This document shows, piece after piece, positions 1-9,669 of a DNA stretch of 64,000 bases. The DNA comes from Polaromonas sp. AER18D-145 (lineage in GTDB: Bacteria > Pseudomonadota > Gammaproteobacteria > Burkholderiales > Burkholderiaceae_C): positions 235,305 to 299,304 of the forward strand of contig NZ_NBZV01000001.1 in the NCBI RefSeq assembly GCF_002379095.1. Reading direction: 5' to 3'. How positions within the stretch are numbered: position 1 is the stretch's first letter; each line of letters starts with the position of its first letter. The position numbers were made by a program, and so were the translations under genes. The notes below the pieces were generated by a model, which worked only from the letters and a program-made list of their open reading frames with translations, had not been told where the DNA came from and did not search any database.

Positions 1-717
1 TCAACGCCAGTGGCGGTGCCCGTAGCCGCCGCGGCTGTAACCGAAATTGAGCGACACGCCCACCGGCGGGTAGTAGGGCCGCGGGTAATAACCGGGGTAG
101 GCGACCACCGCCGGCTGCACATAAACCGGCTGCGAATAAACCGGTTGGGCGTAGACAGGTTGGGCATAGATGGGCTGCGAATACACCGGCTGGGCTGGCT
201 GGGCATAACCCTGCTGAACACCGGCCTGCGGCGCAGGCATCGCGCCCACCGGCGTGACCTGCAGCCGCACATAGAGGCCGGGGTCACTGGGCATCTGCAC
301 GGTGTGCTGCTTGTCGGCGTATTCGTAGACCACGTTGTAGTGGGTGGTGCGGTTTTCGTAGGACATCTGGGTGCCGCACTGCTGCACGTTCTGTACCTGG
401 CTGCGGTTGCCTTCGATGTTGTTGCCGACCATGGCGCCGCCGACCAGGCCGATCACGGTCGCCAGGGCGCGCCCGCCGCCGTCACCGATGGCATTGCCCA
501 TCGCGCCGCCGGCCAGGGCGCCCATCACGGCGCCAGCGCCCGAGGGCGGGGCTTCGGTGACCATGGGCTGGATGCTGCAGACCTGGCGCGGCACGCTGAC
601 CTGCTGGACCACCGGGGTGCTGGAGATCACGCGTGCCAGGATGTCCATGGCCGAGGCGTTGACGGCGAACAGCCCGGAGGCTGCGGCAACTGCCGATAAA
701 ACAAGTGTTTTTTTCAT
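1..717 (-). CDS. Glycine-zipper 2TM surface-antigen-like envelope protein
   Basis: The 238-residue product has a clear Sec signal peptide at residues 1-23 (lysine pair, hydrophobic core, ASA cleavage site). Residues 59-103 are rich in small residues in a G-x3-G pattern (GALAGGAMGNAIG, GLVGGAMVG), the glycine-zipper 2TM signature of outer-membrane-associated or Rickettsia 17-kDa-antigen-like proteins. Cys47 and Cys114 could form a disulfide. Residues 172-202 are tandem five-residue units of the type QPVYA/QPVYS, followed by a Tyr/Pro/Gly-rich tail. The stop codon lies at the first bases of the window, so the gene is complete. The role is unknown; envelope integrity is a guess from the family. 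Confidence 0.8.
   Translation of the reverse strand: MKKTLVLSAVAAASGLFAVNASAMDILARVISSTPVVQQVSVPRQVCSIQPMVTEAPPSGAGAVMGALAGGAMGNAIGDGGGRALATVIGLVGGAMVGNNIEGNRSQVQNVQQCGTQMSYENRTTHYNVVYEYADKQHTVQMPSDPGLYVRLQVTPVGAMPAPQAGVQQGYAQPAQPVYSQPIYAQPVYAQPVYSQPVYVQPAVVAYPGYYPRPYYPPVGVSLNFGYSRGGYGHRHWR
112..204 (-). repeat. In-gene tandem repeat encoding QPVY[A/S]
   Basis: About six units of 15 bases encode QPVYA, QPVYS, QPIYA and similar in the C-terminal half of the glycine-zipper protein. The units differ at synonymous and some non-synonymous positions, so the array is under protein-level constraint rather than freshly expanded. Confidence 0.7.
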
Positions 718-858
718 GGTGCAAATCCCTTTTCAGCCGGCTGGAAGAGGCCCGCCCGGGGAGGCCAAAAGAACGGCTACCAGTTTAATGATTCAGAGTG
801 GATTTGGCGCACACAAGTTCAGTAAAGCCCTGTAAAGCTGGCCCGGGATCCGGCCGTT

Positions 859-1203
859 TCAAAGCCGTTCAGACCAGCTTTTTTCGTCAAAACCGACCGT
901 GATCTGCGTACCCCAGTCCACCACCGGGCGCTTGATGACGCTGGGCTGCGCCAGCATCAGGGCTTGGGCGCTAGCCGCGTCCACCGTGGCGGCCTGCAAC
1001 GGCGGGTCCAGCTTGCGCCAGGTCGTGCCCTGGCGGTTGACGAGTTTTTCCCAGCCCACCGCGCGCTCCCAGGCGGCCAGGCGGTCTGCCGGCACGCCCT
1101 GTTTTTTGAAGTCATGAAAAGTGTGGGCAACATCGTGCGCGGCCAGCCAGGCGCGGGCTTTTTTGACAGTGTCGCAGTTGGGGATGCCGTAAACAGTGAT
1201 CAT
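859..1203 (-). CDS. ArsC/Spx (YffB-like) family reductase
   Basis: The 114-residue protein starts MITVYGIPNCDTVKKA; the open frame extends far upstream, but only this ATG gives the thioredoxin-fold start of the family, which is normally 110-120 residues. The single Cys10 sits where arsenate reductase and Spx-like proteins have their reactive cysteine (N-C-D-T-V-K), and the later RPVV segment matches the family's R-P-hydrophobic motif. YffB-type members are glutathione-linked thiol proteins rather than proven arsenate reductases. No ars genes are near. It is convergent with nothing and divergent from folC. Confidence 0.85.
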   Translation of the reverse strand: MITVYGIPNCDTVKKARAWLAAHDVAHTFHDFKKQGVPADRLAAWERAVGWEKLVNRQGTTWRKLDPPLQAATVDAASAQALMLAQPSVIKRPVVDWGTQITVGFDEKSWSERL

Positions 1204-1221
1204 GCGCGAATTTTCGCATGG

Positions 1222-1287
1222 TTTGGCATCAAATGGGCCTTGATCCCTTGTAGGGAGGGCGCTGATAGCTATTGATTTGATAGCTAT
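1222..1287 (-). repeat. Dispersed repeat family B, intergenic copy
   Basis: Read on the minus strand this has the family B order of blocks: GCTATCAAATCAATAGC, then GCGC, an AGGG block, AGGCCC and ATTTG at the end, about 60 bases. It lies between the ArsC-like gene and folC. Other copies are at 18007-18069, 22021-22080, 23441-23497, 44561-44620 and 62977-63037. Confidence 0.75.
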
Positions 1288-1362
1288 ACAACCCCATCCG
1301 GCGTACGGGCGGGGCGGCGGCGCCACGGGACGCGGCGCAGCAGCGGCGACAATACGGCTTCC

Positions 1363-2688
1363 ATGGACAAGCCCAACACCCTCGACGACTGGCTCGCGTA
1401 CTGTGAGCGCCTGCACCCCCACGCCATTGACCTCGGACTGGACCGCGTCCGCCGCGTGGCAGAACGCATGGCGCTGCGTTTTGACTGCCCGGTCATCACC
1501 GTCGCCGGCACCAACGGCAAGGGGTCGAGCTGCGCCATGCTCGAGGCCATCCTGGGGCAGGCCGGCTACCGCACCGGTGTCTACACCTCGCCGCACCTGG
1601 TGCATTTTGAAGAACGCTGCCGTATCCGCGGCGAGATGGCCAGCGCCGACCAGCTGCTGCCGCACTTCGAGCGGGTCGAGGCCTTGCGCGGTGACATTTC
1701 ACTGACCTATTTCGAGTTCACCATGCTCGCCATCTTCAGCCTGATGGCCGCGGCCGGACTGGACGTGGTGGTCCTCGAAGTCGGGGTCGGCGGGCGGCTC
1801 GACTCGGTCAACATCATTGATGCCGACTGCGCATTGATCACCAGCATCGACATCGACCACACCGAACTGCTGGGCAAGGACCGTGAAAGCATAGGCCGCG
1901 AGAAAGCCGGCATCATGCGCGCCGGCAAGCCCGTGGTGGTGGGCGACCCGGTGCCGCCGCAAAGCGTGATAACCCACGCCGCCGAAGTGGGCGCCGACCT
2001 GTGGCGCCTGGGCCATGACTTCAACTTTTCCGGAGACAAGCAGCAGTGGGCCTGGGCCGGCCGCGGGCGGCGTTACGCCGGCCTGGCCTACCCGGCGCTG
2101 CGCGGCGCCAACCAGCTGGTCAATGCCTCGGGCGTGCTGGCCGCGCTGACGGCCCTGCGCGACCGCCTGCCGGTGACCGCGCAGGCGGTGCGCAACGGGC
2201 TCGGCATGGTCGAACTGCCGGGGCGCTTCCAGATCATTTCCGGCCAGCCGACGCTGGTGCTGGACGTGGCGCACAACCCGCACGCGGTGGCGGCGCTCAC
2301 GGAGAACCTTGACGCCATGGGTTTTTACCCCTGCACCCACGGCGTGTTCGGCGCCATGGCCGACAAGGACCTGGCGCAGATGCTCAAGCGGGTGGGGCCG
2401 CTGGTCGACCGCTGGTATTTCACCGATCTGCCGACCGCCCGCGCCGCCAGGGCCGAGGATTTGCTGGCCACGTGGCGGGCGCTGAACCCGCGCCAGGATG
2501 CCCGTGCCAGCGTGTATGCCGACCCGGTGCAAGCCCTGCAGGCTGCCGTCGCCGCAGCAGACCCCGCTGATAGAATTGTGGTCTTCGGATCGTTCTATAC
2601 GGTGGGGGGTGTTTTGAAGGACGGCCTGCCGCGTCTTTTCGCTCCGCACGCTGCGCCTGAGCGCCACGCTTCATCAACCGATACCTAA
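1363..2688 (+). CDS. folC: Bifunctional folylpolyglutamate synthase / dihydrofolate synthase
   Basis: The 441-residue enzyme adds L-glutamate to dihydropteroate and to folates in the cytoplasm using ATP. The Mur-ligase-type P-loop AGTNGKGSS is at residues 48-56. It is followed by SPHLVHFEER, the central EVGVGGRLDS block and the DIDHTELLG segment that binds Mg-ATP, then the C-terminal DVAHNPHA motif of the glutamate-ligase domain. Length is normal for the family. It is the first gene of the run folC, SPOR protein, cvpA, purF, an arrangement common in beta- and gammaproteobacteria, with 22 bases to the next gene. Confidence 0.95.
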   Translation: MDKPNTLDDWLAYCERLHPHAIDLGLDRVRRVAERMALRFDCPVITVAGTNGKGSSCAMLEAILGQAGYRTGVYTSPHLVHFEERCRIRGEMASADQLLPHFERVEALRGDISLTYFEFTMLAIFSLMAAAGLDVVVLEVGVGGRLDSVNIIDADCALITSIDIDHTELLGKDRESIGREKAGIMRAGKPVVVGDPVPPQSVITHAAEVGADLWRLGHDFNFSGDKQQWAWAGRGRRYAGLAYPALRGANQLVNASGVLAALTALRDRLPVTAQAVRNGLGMVELPGRFQIISGQPTLVLDVAHNPHAVAALTENLDAMGFYPCTHGVFGAMADKDLAQMLKRVGPLVDRWYFTDLPTARAARAEDLLATWRALNPRQDARASVYADPVQALQAAVAAADPADRIVVFGSFYTVGGVLKDGLPRLFAPHAAPERHASSTDT

Positions 2689-2710
2689 CGTAACGGATAC
2701 CGTCATCGCC

Positions 2711-3499
2711 ATGCCGTTTTTCAACTTTCGCCGGGGCCAAGCCTCTGCTGCAGCCGGGTCTGCCGCCCAGACCGAGAGCGTGGAAGTGATGCGCAAACGT
2801 GCCAAGCACCGCCTCATCGGTGCGGTGGTGCTGGTGCTGGCCGGGGTGGTCGGTTTCCCCCTGTTGTTTGACACCCAGCCGCGCCCGGTGGCTGTTGATA
2901 TTCCGATCGAGATCCCTGCCAAGAGCGGCGTCAAGCCGCTGGTGATGCCGGCGCCGGCCACCACACCGGCCGTTGCAGCCAGTGCCGCAGCTGCAGTCAG
3001 CGACAAGGTGGCCACGCCGTCCAGCCTCTCGCCCCGCGAAGAAATCATCACGGAAAAAAAGGCCGAGGCGGCCGCTGAACTGGCGCAGGATGCTATCAAA
3101 AAAGAAGCAAAACACGAACCGAAACCGGAACTGAAGCCAGAACCCAAACCCGAGCCCAAGGTCGCGGCCAAAACGCCCGCAACGGCGCCTGCTGGCGACG
3201 AGGGCGCCCGTGCCAAGGCCCTGCTCGACGGCAAGGCGCCCGCCGCCAAGGCCGTGCCGGCCGAGGCGGAAGGCCGGCTGGTGGTGCAGGTGGGCGCTTT
3301 CGCCGATGCCGACAAGGCCCGCGAAGTGCGCCAGAAACTGGAAAAGGCAGGGCTCAAGACTTACACCCAGGTGGCTGACACCAAGGACGGCAAGCGCATT
3401 CGCGTGCGGGTCGGGCCTTTTGCCAGCAAGGCCGATGCTGACAAGGCCGCCGGCAAGATCAAAAGCCTTGATTTGCCGGCCGCTGTCCTGACTTTGTAG
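2711..3499 (+). CDS. SPOR-domain protein, DedD/FtsN-like
   Basis: This 262-residue protein has a short cytoplasmic N-terminus, one transmembrane helix at about residues 34-53, a long periplasmic linker rich in Ala, Lys, Glu and Pro (KPEPKPEPK around residue 145), and a C-terminal SPOR domain from about residue 187 (VVQVGAFADADKA to the end). SPOR domains bind glycan strands lacking stem peptides at the division septum. Its position between folC and cvpA matches dedD of E. coli. The start follows folC after 22 bases. Function as a division accessory protein is inferred from domain and synteny. Confidence 0.88.
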   Translation: MPFFNFRRGQASAAAGSAAQTESVEVMRKRAKHRLIGAVVLVLAGVVGFPLLFDTQPRPVAVDIPIEIPAKSGVKPLVMPAPATTPAVAASAAAAVSDKVATPSSLSPREEIITEKKAEAAAELAQDAIKKEAKHEPKPELKPEPKPEPKVAAKTPATAPAGDEGARAKALLDGKAPAAKAVPAEAEGRLVVQVGAFADADKAREVRQKLEKAGLKTYTQVADTKDGKRIRVRVGPFASKADADKAAGKIKSLDLPAAVLTL

Positions 3500-3510
3500 G
3501 TTCGTGTCGC

Positions 3511-3996
3511 GTGCTGGCTGTTGCGGACTGGGCGTTTCTGGGAGTATTGGTGGTGTCGCTGATCATCGGCGCGTGGCGGGGGCTGGTCTACGAGATCCTC
3601 TCCGTCCTCGGCTGGGCGCTGTCGTTTTACATCGCGCAATGGTTTGCGCCAGAGGTCGCTGCCGTGCTGCCGCTGCAGAGTGCGTCCGATCTGGTGCGTT
3701 TCGCCGCGGCCTTTGTACTGATTTTCATTGTGTCCGTGTTTTTGGCGGGCCTGCTGGCGGTGTTGTTCAAGAAGCTGGTGGAGGCCATCGGCCTGCGGCC
3801 GGTGGACCGGACCCTGGGGGCGGCTTTTGGCCTGGTGCGCGGGGTGATCCTGCTGCTGGCGGTCACGGTGGTCGTCAACATGACCGCCTTCAAGGCCAGC
3901 GCCTGGTGGCAGGAGTCCGTTGGCGCCGGGGTGCTGACGGCGGCGGTCCAGGGCCTGAAGCCGGTGTTGCCGGAACAGTTTGCAAAGTACCTCTGA
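3511..3996 (+). CDS. cvpA: CvpA family inner-membrane protein
   Basis: The 161-residue protein starts at a GTG, 11 bases after the SPOR gene, and has about four hydrophobic helices (WAFLGVLVVSLIIGAWRG, then around residues 28-45, 63-88 and 105-125), as in E. coli CvpA. In E. coli the gene is needed for colicin V export and lies directly upstream of purF, as it does here. A longer frame beginning at 3504 runs through this region into purF but has no CvpA-like sequence. Confidence 0.9.
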   Translation: MLAVADWAFLGVLVVSLIIGAWRGLVYEILSVLGWALSFYIAQWFAPEVAAVLPLQSASDLVRFAAAFVLIFIVSVFLAGLLAVLFKKLVEAIGLRPVDRTLGAAFGLVRGVILLLAVTVVVNMTAFKASAWWQESVGAGVLTAAVQGLKPVLPEQFAKYL

Positions 3997-4031
3997 TCTC
4001 TAATGATTGGCGAATTGATGAATGGAAATCT

Positions 4032-5549
4032 ATGTGCGGAATAGTTGGCGTTGTCAGTAACGCCCCGGTGAACCAGCTGATTTACGACGGGCTGCTCCTG
4101 CTGCAGCACCGCGGTCAGGATGCGGCCGGGATTGTCACGCAGCAGGGACGCAAGTTCTTCATGCACAAGGCCAAGGGCATGGTGCGCGACGTCTTTCGCA
4201 CGCGCAACATGCGCGCGCTGCCGGGCAACGTGGGCCTGGGGCAGGTGCGTTACCCGACGGCCGGAAACGCCTTCAGCGAGGACGAGGCCCAGCCGTTTTA
4301 CGTCAACGCGCCGTTTGGCCTGGTGCTGTCGCACAACGGCAACCTGACCAATGCTGCCGAACTCAAGGCCGAGCTGTTCAACACCGACCACCGCCACATC
4401 AACACCGACAGCGACTCCGAAGTGTTGCTCAACGTGCTGGCGCACGAGCTGGAGAAAACCACGCGCGGCCTGCCGCTCACGCCCACCGACGTGTTTGCGG
4501 CCGTGCGCGGCGTGCACAAGCGCATCAAGGGCTCGTATGCTGTCGTGGCGCTGATTGCCGGCCACGGCCTGCTGGCTTTTCGCGACCCCTTCGGCATTCG
4601 CCCGCTGTGCATCGGCCACGGCCAGAACGACAGCGGCAACACCGTCATGGTGGCCAGCGAGTCGGTGGCCCTGGAAGGCACGGCCCACCAGTTCGAGCGC
4701 GACATCGCGCCGGGCGAGGCGGTGTTTGTGGACATGGACGGCAAGGTCCACGCCGAGCAGTGCGCCGAGCACCCGCAGCTCATGCCCTGCATTTTTGAAT
4801 TCGTCTACCTGGCGCGGCCCGACTCGGTGCTGGACGGCATCTCGGTTTACCAGGCGCGCCTGAACCTCGGCGAGACGCTGGCCAAACGTGTGGTGTCCAC
4901 CGTGCCGCCCAACGAAATCGACGTGATCATTCCGATCCCCGAGTCCAGCCGCCCGAGTGCGACGCAGCTCGCGCACTTGCTGGGCATTCCCTACCGCGAG
5001 GGGTTTGTGAAGAACCGTTATGTGGGCCGCACCTTCATCATGCCGGGCCAGGGCGTGCGCAAAAAGTCCGTGCGGCAGAAGCTCAATGTGATCGCCAGCG
5101 AGTTCAAGGGCCGCAACGTGCTGCTGGTCGATGACTCCATCGTGCGCGGCACCACCAGCCGCGAGATCGTGCAGATGGCGCGTGACGCCGGCGCGAAGAA
5201 GGTCTACCTGGCCAGCGCCGCGCCGCCGGTGCGTTACCCCAACGTCTACGGCATCGACATGCCGACCGCGGCCGAACTGGTGGCGCATGACCGCACGGTC
5301 GAGGAAATCCGCATCGCCATCGGCTGCGATGCGCTGATCTACCAGGACGTCGAAGGCATGAAACGCGCCATCGGCTCGCTCAATGGCAAGCTCGACGGCT
5401 TTGACGCCTCGTGTTTCGACGGCGTCTACATCACCGGCGACATCACGCCCGAGAGCATTGCCAAAATGAACGCGCAGCGCGTTGACAGCAGCGAAGAGGG
5501 CGATGTCGATGTCTCGCGCCTGGCGCTGCCTAACCCGCAGGAAGCCTGA
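4032..5549 (+). CDS. purF: Amidophosphoribosyltransferase
   Basis: The 505-residue enzyme makes phosphoribosylamine from PRPP and glutamine, the first step of purine synthesis. The start is fixed by MCGIVGVV: after removal of Met1, Cys2 is the N-terminal nucleophile of the class II glutamine amidotransferase domain, so the longer open frame from 3504 is not used. The C-terminal half carries the phosphoribosyltransferase domain with the PRPP loop LLVDDSIVRGTTSRE. The four-cysteine cluster typical of Bacillus PurF with a propeptide is absent, as in E. coli. It lies 35 bases after cvpA and 2 bases before metZ. Confidence 0.97.
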   Translation: MCGIVGVVSNAPVNQLIYDGLLLLQHRGQDAAGIVTQQGRKFFMHKAKGMVRDVFRTRNMRALPGNVGLGQVRYPTAGNAFSEDEAQPFYVNAPFGLVLSHNGNLTNAAELKAELFNTDHRHINTDSDSEVLLNVLAHELEKTTRGLPLTPTDVFAAVRGVHKRIKGSYAVVALIAGHGLLAFRDPFGIRPLCIGHGQNDSGNTVMVASESVALEGTAHQFERDIAPGEAVFVDMDGKVHAEQCAEHPQLMPCIFEFVYLARPDSVLDGISVYQARLNLGETLAKRVVSTVPPNEIDVIIPIPESSRPSATQLAHLLGIPYREGFVKNRYVGRTFIMPGQGVRKKSVRQKLNVIASEFKGRNVLLVDDSIVRGTTSREIVQMARDAGAKKVYLASAAPPVRYPNVYGIDMPTAAELVAHDRTVEEIRIAIGCDALIYQDVEGMKRAIGSLNGKLDGFDASCFDGVYITGDITPESIAKMNAQRVDSSEEGDVDVSRLALPNPQEA

Positions 5550-5551
5550 GC

Positions 5552-6766
5552 ATGGCCGGCAAACAACTGCCCGACAACCTGCACCGCGACACGCTGGCCG
5601 TGCGCGTGGCGCTGGAATCCAGCCAATACGGCGAACACTCCGAAGCGCTCTACCTGACCAGCGGTTTTGTGCAGCCCGACGCCGAAACCGCAGCCCGGCG
5701 TTTTGCCGGCACCGAGGACGGCTACACCTACGGCCGCACCTCCAACCCCACCGTCACCAGCTTCGAGCGTCGGCTGGCCGCGCTGGAAGGCACGGAAGCC
5801 GCCATCGGCGCCTCGACCGGCATGGGCGCGATCCTCATGATGTGCATGGGCCTGCTCAAGGCCGGCGACCACGTTGTGTGTTCGCGCTCGATGTTTGGCT
5901 CCACGATTGCATTGATCGGGCGGGAGTTCGGAAAATTTGGCGTTGAGACCACCTTTGTCTCGCAGACCGATGTGAGCGAGTGGAAGGCCGCGATCAAGCC
6001 CACCACCAAACTGCTGTTCGCCGAAACACCGACCAACCCGCTGACCGACGTCTGCGACATCACGGCGCTGGCCGATCTCGCACACGGCGCCGGTGCGTTG
6101 CTGGCGGTGGACAACTGTTTCTGCACGCCGGCCCTGCAGCGTCCCGCTGAACTGGGCGCCGACCTGGTGATCCACTCCGGCACCAAATACCTCGATGGCC
6201 AGGGCCGCGTGATGGCCGGGGCGATCTGCGGCCCGGCCAAGCTGATCGTCGATGTGTTTGGCCCGGTCGTGCGCACCGCCGGCATGACGCTGTCACCCTT
6301 CAATGCCTGGGTCGTGCTCAAGGGGCTCGAAACACTGGGCATCCGCATGCAGGCGCAGTGCGCCAATGCTCTGGCCGTGGCGCGCTGGCTGGAAACGCAG
6401 CCCGGCGTGGCGCGCGTTTATTACCCGGGTCTGGCCTCCCATCCGCAGCACGAACTGGCCATGCGCCAGCAGTCGGGGCAGGGCGGGGCGGTGGTGTCCT
6501 TCGACGTTGTGGGTAACGACCCCGACACTGCGCGCGCCAATGCCTTTCATGTCATCAACAGCACCCGCGTGCTGAGCATCGCCACCAACCTCGGCGACAC
6601 CAAGACCATCATCACCCATCCCGGCACCACCTCGCACGGGCGCCTGACCGAAGCCCAGCGGCAGGCCGCCGGCATCGGGCAAGGCCTGATCCGCGTGGCG
6701 GTGGGCCTGGAGCATATTGAAGACATCAAGGCCGACCTGCAGCGGGGCCTGGGCACCCTGACATGA
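5552..6766 (+). CDS. metZ: O-succinylhomoserine sulfhydrylase
   Basis: This 404-residue PLP enzyme of the Cys/Met metabolism family forms homocysteine directly from O-succinylhomoserine and sulfide in methionine synthesis. The cofactor lysine is K212 in [11 protein letters not shown], the variant usual in MetZ; the [10 protein letters not shown] and ETPTNPL motifs are present. The gene sits 2 bases after purF, a pairing often seen in proteobacteria, and its last four bases overlap the gltX start. A cystathionine gamma-synthase activity cannot be excluded from sequence alone. Confidence 0.92.
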   Translation: MAGKQLPDNLHRDTLAVRVALESSQYGEHSEALYLTSGFVQPDAETAARRFAGTEDGYTYGRTSNPTVTSFERRLAALEGTEAAIGASTGMGAILMMCMGLLKAGDHVVCSRSMFGSTIALIGREFGKFGVETTFVSQTDVSEWKAAIKPTTKLLFAETPTNPLTDVCDITALADLAHGAGALLAVDNCFCTPALQRPAELGADLVIHSGTKYLDGQGRVMAGAICGPAKLIVDVFGPVVRTAGMTLSPFNAWVVLKGLETLGIRMQAQCANALAVARWLETQPGVARVYYPGLASHPQHELAMRQQSGQGGAVVSFDVVGNDPDTARANAFHVINSTRVLSIATNLGDTKTIITHPGTTSHGRLTEAQRQAAGIGQGLIRVAVGLEHIEDIKADLQRGLGTLT

Positions 6767-8166
6767 CACCAAAAACAAGAACGCGGTTTGCGCCCTCACC
6801 GACAGGCTTCATCCACCTTGGCAACATCCGCTCGGCGCTCTACCCCTGGGCGTTTGCGCGCGCCACCGGCGGCGACTTCATCCTGCGCATTGAAGACACG
6901 GATGTCGAGCGTTCCTCGCAGGCCGCGGTGGACGTGATCATTGAAAGCATGCGCTGGCTGGGCCTGGACTACGACGAAGGCCCTTACTACCAGATGCAGC
7001 GCATGGACCGCTACAAGGCTGTGCTGGCCGAGCTGCAGGCCGCAGGCCATGTGTACCCCTGCTACATGAGCATGACCGAGCTCGATGCCCTGCGCGAAAA
7101 GCAGATGGCCGAAAAACAGAAACCCCGCTACGACGGCACCTGGCGACCCGAGCCCGGCAAGACCCTGCCATTGGCTCCCGCAGGCGTGTTGCCCGTGTTG
7201 CGTTTCAAAAACCCGCAGGGCGGCGCCGTGGTCTGGGACGACAAGGTCAAGGGCCGCATCGAGATCAGCAACGACGAGCTCGATGACCTCGTGATCGCGC
7301 GGCCCGACGGCACGCCGACCTACAACTTCTGCGTGGTCGTTGACGATCTCGACATGGCCATCACCCATGTGATCCGCGGCGACGACCACATCAACAACAC
7401 GCCGCGCCAGATCAACATCTTCCGTGCCTTGGGCAAGGACGTGCCGGTGTATGCCCACCTGCCGACCGTGCTCAACGAGCAGGGCGAAAAAATGAGCAAG
7501 CGCCACGGCGCCAAGGCGGTCACGCAGTACGCCGAAGAAGGCTACCTGCCCGATGCCATGGTCAACTACCTGGCGCGCCTGGGCTGGAGCCATGGTGACG
7601 ATGAAATCTTCAGCCGCGAACAGTTCCTGCAATGGTTCAACCTTGACCACCTCGGCAAAAGCGCGGCGCAGTTTGACGAAGCCAAGCTGCGCTGGGTCAA
7701 CGCCCAGCACATCAAGGCCATGGCCGACGACAGGCTCGCGGAACTGGTGGTGCCCTTCCTTAATGAGCATGCGCTCGCTGGCCTCGATGCAAGCCGGCGC
7801 GTGGCCGCCTGCGCCTTGCTGAAAGACCGTTGCAGCACCCTGGTGGAACTGGCCGACTGGATGGGCGTGCTGGTCAGCCATGAGCCGGTCAGCGCGGAAG
7901 ACATCCAGGCCCATGTGCCGGCCGATGTGGCGCCGGCCGTGTACCAACTCGCCGAGTTGCTGGCCAGCTGCGAGTGGAGCAAGCCGGCGATCGCGGCCGC
8001 CATCAAGCAGGTGCTGCTGGACAAGGGCCTGAAGATGCCGCAACTGGCCATGCCGGTGCGGGTACTGGTCGCCGGGCGCCAGCAAACACCGTCGCTCGAT
8101 GCTTTTTTGTCGTTGATGGACAGGGAAAACGTGATTGCGCGTCTCGTCCACTTGAAAAGGCTCTGA
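6763..8166 (+). CDS. gltX: Glutamyl-tRNA synthetase
   Basis: The 467-residue class I synthetase has the HIGH-type signature [11 protein letters not shown] near residues 9-20 and the KMSKS-type loop as KMSKR at residues 243-247, with the zinc-site region typical of proteobacterial enzymes reduced. The ATG overlaps the metZ stop by four bases (ATGA), suggesting translational coupling. The 3' end contains the promoter of the following tRNA genes, one of which is the enzyme's own substrate tRNA-Glu. Confidence 0.97.
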   Translation: MTPKTRTRFAPSPTGFIHLGNIRSALYPWAFARATGGDFILRIEDTDVERSSQAAVDVIIESMRWLGLDYDEGPYYQMQRMDRYKAVLAELQAAGHVYPCYMSMTELDALREKQMAEKQKPRYDGTWRPEPGKTLPLAPAGVLPVLRFKNPQGGAVVWDDKVKGRIEISNDELDDLVIARPDGTPTYNFCVVVDDLDMAITHVIRGDDHINNTPRQINIFRALGKDVPVYAHLPTVLNEQGEKMSKRHGAKAVTQYAEEGYLPDAMVNYLARLGWSHGDDEIFSREQFLQWFNLDHLGKSAAQFDEAKLRWVNAQHIKAMADDRLAELVVPFLNEHALAGLDASRRVAACALLKDRCSTLVELADWMGVLVSHEPVSAEDIQAHVPADVAPAVYQLAELLASCEWSKPAIAAAIKQVLLDKGLKMPQLAMPVRVLVAGRQQTPSLDAFLSLMDRENVIARLVHLKRL

Positions 8167-8181
8167 TTTTCGGGCTATAAT
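8152..8181 (+). promoter_or_regulatory. Sigma-70 promoter of the tRNA operon
   Basis: A -35 TTGAAA at 8152-8157 and a consensus -10 TATAAT at 8176-8181 are 18 bases apart; the start of transcription would be near 8188, about 30 bases before tRNA-Ala. The -35 box lies within the last codons of gltX. Confidence 0.75.
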
Positions 8182-8216
8182 TCAAGGCTCGACGATTGCA
8201 AGGAAACTTGCAACAT

Positions 8217-8292
<76 letters not shown>

Positions 8293-8381
8293 TCAAATGG
8301 TCAGGAAGTTTTTGAATAGAGTTTTTTTGGCAGGTCTTTGTGTAAAAACAAAAAACCTGCTGACGGAAGTTCCAAGGTTTA

Positions 8382-8457
8382 GACCCTATCGTCTAGAGGC
8401 CTAGGACACCACCCTTTCACGGTGGCTACAGGGGTTCGAATCCCCTTAGGGTCGCCA
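8382..8457 (+). tRNA. tRNA-Glu (anticodon TTC)
   Basis: The 76-base gene has a perfect acceptor stem GACCCTA/TAGGGTC, anticodon stem CCACC/GGTGG with loop CTTTCAC giving TTC, and T loop TTCGAAT; CCA is encoded. It is the substrate of the gltX product encoded just upstream. Confidence 0.96.
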
Positions 8458-8554
8458 AAATTCTTCACAGCGATGTGAAGCACAAGGCACAAGTTGATAA
8501 CAAGCCTGCGCAAGCAGGTGACTTGGCTCGCAAGAGCGAAAGTTGTCACTACCA

Positions 8555-8631
8555 GGAGTGGTAGTTCAGTTGGTTAGAATACCGGCCTGTCACGCCGGGG
8601 GTCGCGGGTTCGAGTCCCGTCCACTCCGCCA
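8555..8631 (+). tRNA. tRNA-Asp (anticodon GTC)
   Basis: The 77-base gene has acceptor stem GGAGTGG/CCACTCC, anticodon loop CTGTCAC giving GTC, T loop TTCGAGT and encoded CCA. The preceding 97-base spacer contains small hairpins (CCTGC-GCAA-GCAGG) that could serve in tRNA processing. Confidence 0.96.
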
Positions 8632-8639
8632 GTATTGAA

Positions 8640-8676
8640 GGGTTTGCTGCTATGAAAATAGAAGCAAACCCTTTTT
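8640..8676 (+). terminator. Rho-independent terminator of the tRNA operon
   Basis: Arms GGGTTTGCT and AGCAAACCC pair over nine bases, an internal mismatch follows, then CTAT/ATAG closes on a GAAA tetraloop, and TTTTT comes directly after the stem. It lies nine bases after tRNA-Asp. Confidence 0.92.
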
Positions 8677-8763
8677 GCTTTGAGCTTCCCTTCGCGCAAG
8701 TGCTTCAGGAACTGACAGCCGCCGCGCGAAACGTGGAACGAAGCCGTGTCAACACCGCTTGCT

Positions 8764-9564
8764 TCAGGATGGCGCATCATCCGGCGACGCCACAAGCACC
8801 TCCACGTTCAACTTTTCGAGTTGGTCCCTGATGTCCTGGTCAATGCCTGCATCGGTGATGATGCGCGTCACTTTGTCCAGATGGGCAATCCGGAAGATGG
8901 CCTGAGAGTGGAATTTCGACGAGTCCACCATCACGGTGACAGTCTGTGCCGCGTCGATGAAAGCCCGGTTCATGGCAGCCTCCTCTGGCGAAAGCATGGC
9001 GATACCCCCCGAAGGCGAGATGCCGTTGACGCCAAGAAAAGCGGCACGAACCGAGATGTCGTCAAAGGTGCCGGGCGCAGGACGGCAAACGGTCGCCATT
9101 TTCTTGAAGTCAACGGTGCCTGGCAAAAGATAGACGGAAGCATTCCGGCTTCTGGCGAACTCCATGGCGACCGTCAGTCCGTTGGTCACGACATGCAGGT
9201 TTTGATGACCGCGCAGGGCCTCGGCCAAATGCCGTGAGGTTGTCCCCGCGTTGACCAGAATGCAGTCGCCGTCAGAAACATGCTGCGCGGCGAGCTCGGC
9301 GATCGCCCGTTTTTCCCGGACATTTTCCCGCTCGCGTTCCGCGTAGCTGATGCTTTCGTAACGGGCCCAACCCTCGGCAATGACCTCGCCGGAAACGGCG
9401 CCACCACGGGTTCGCTCAACCAGCCCCCGTTCATGGAGTTCGATCAGGTCGCGCCGGATCGTGATGGGCGAGGTCTGAAACCTGTCGGCCAGCGTGTTGA
9501 CTTCGACGACCCCACCGCTTTGCAGCAGGGCAATGATTTCCTTGTGACGGGCGGCTTTGAGCAT
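8764..9564 (-). CDS. DeoR family transcriptional regulator
   Basis: From the ATG giving MLKAARHKEII the protein has 266 residues. Residues about 5-57 form the DeoR winged helix (recognition part TSPITIRRDLIELHERG), and the rest is the DeoRC sugar-phosphate sensor domain with the VNAGTTSRHLAEAL phosphate-binding segment and late VDSSKF. A 20-residue upstream extension in the same frame is hydrophobic and out of character, so the inner ATG is chosen. It is divergent from a HAD/ABC/phosphodiesterase operon and probably controls it through the inverted repeat at 9670-9699. Confidence 0.9.
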   Translation of the reverse strand: MLKAARHKEIIALLQSGGVVEVNTLADRFQTSPITIRRDLIELHERGLVERTRGGAVSGEVIAEGWARYESISYAERERENVREKRAIAELAAQHVSDGDCILVNAGTTSRHLAEALRGHQNLHVVTNGLTVAMEFARSRNASVYLLPGTVDFKKMATVCRPAPGTFDDISVRAAFLGVNGISPSGGIAMLSPEEAAMNRAFIDAAQTVTVMVDSSKFHSQAIFRIAHLDKVTRIITDAGIDQDIRDQLEKLNVEVLVASPDDAPS

Positions 9565-9669
9565 GCGGGATCCAGGGTGAAAGATTTTGGGTATTAGAAA
9601 CCAGAAACAAACAACAGAGAACACTTTTTATCTGCCATGGATGCTATTTTGGTCATGAAATTGACATTT

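Noticed and set aside
112..204. Regular 15-base units considered as CRISPR-like array
   Set aside because: There are no spacers, the period is 15 and the units are codons of a secreted protein.
3087..3112. Sequence GATGCTATCAAAAAAGAAGC in the SPOR gene as another family B copy
   Set aside because: Only the first block matches; the AAGGGCTGG and AGGCC blocks are missing and the region fits the Lys/Glu-rich linker.
3504..4031. N-terminal extension of purF overlapping cvpA
   Set aside because: PurF needs cysteine directly after the initiator methionine, which fixes the start at 4032.
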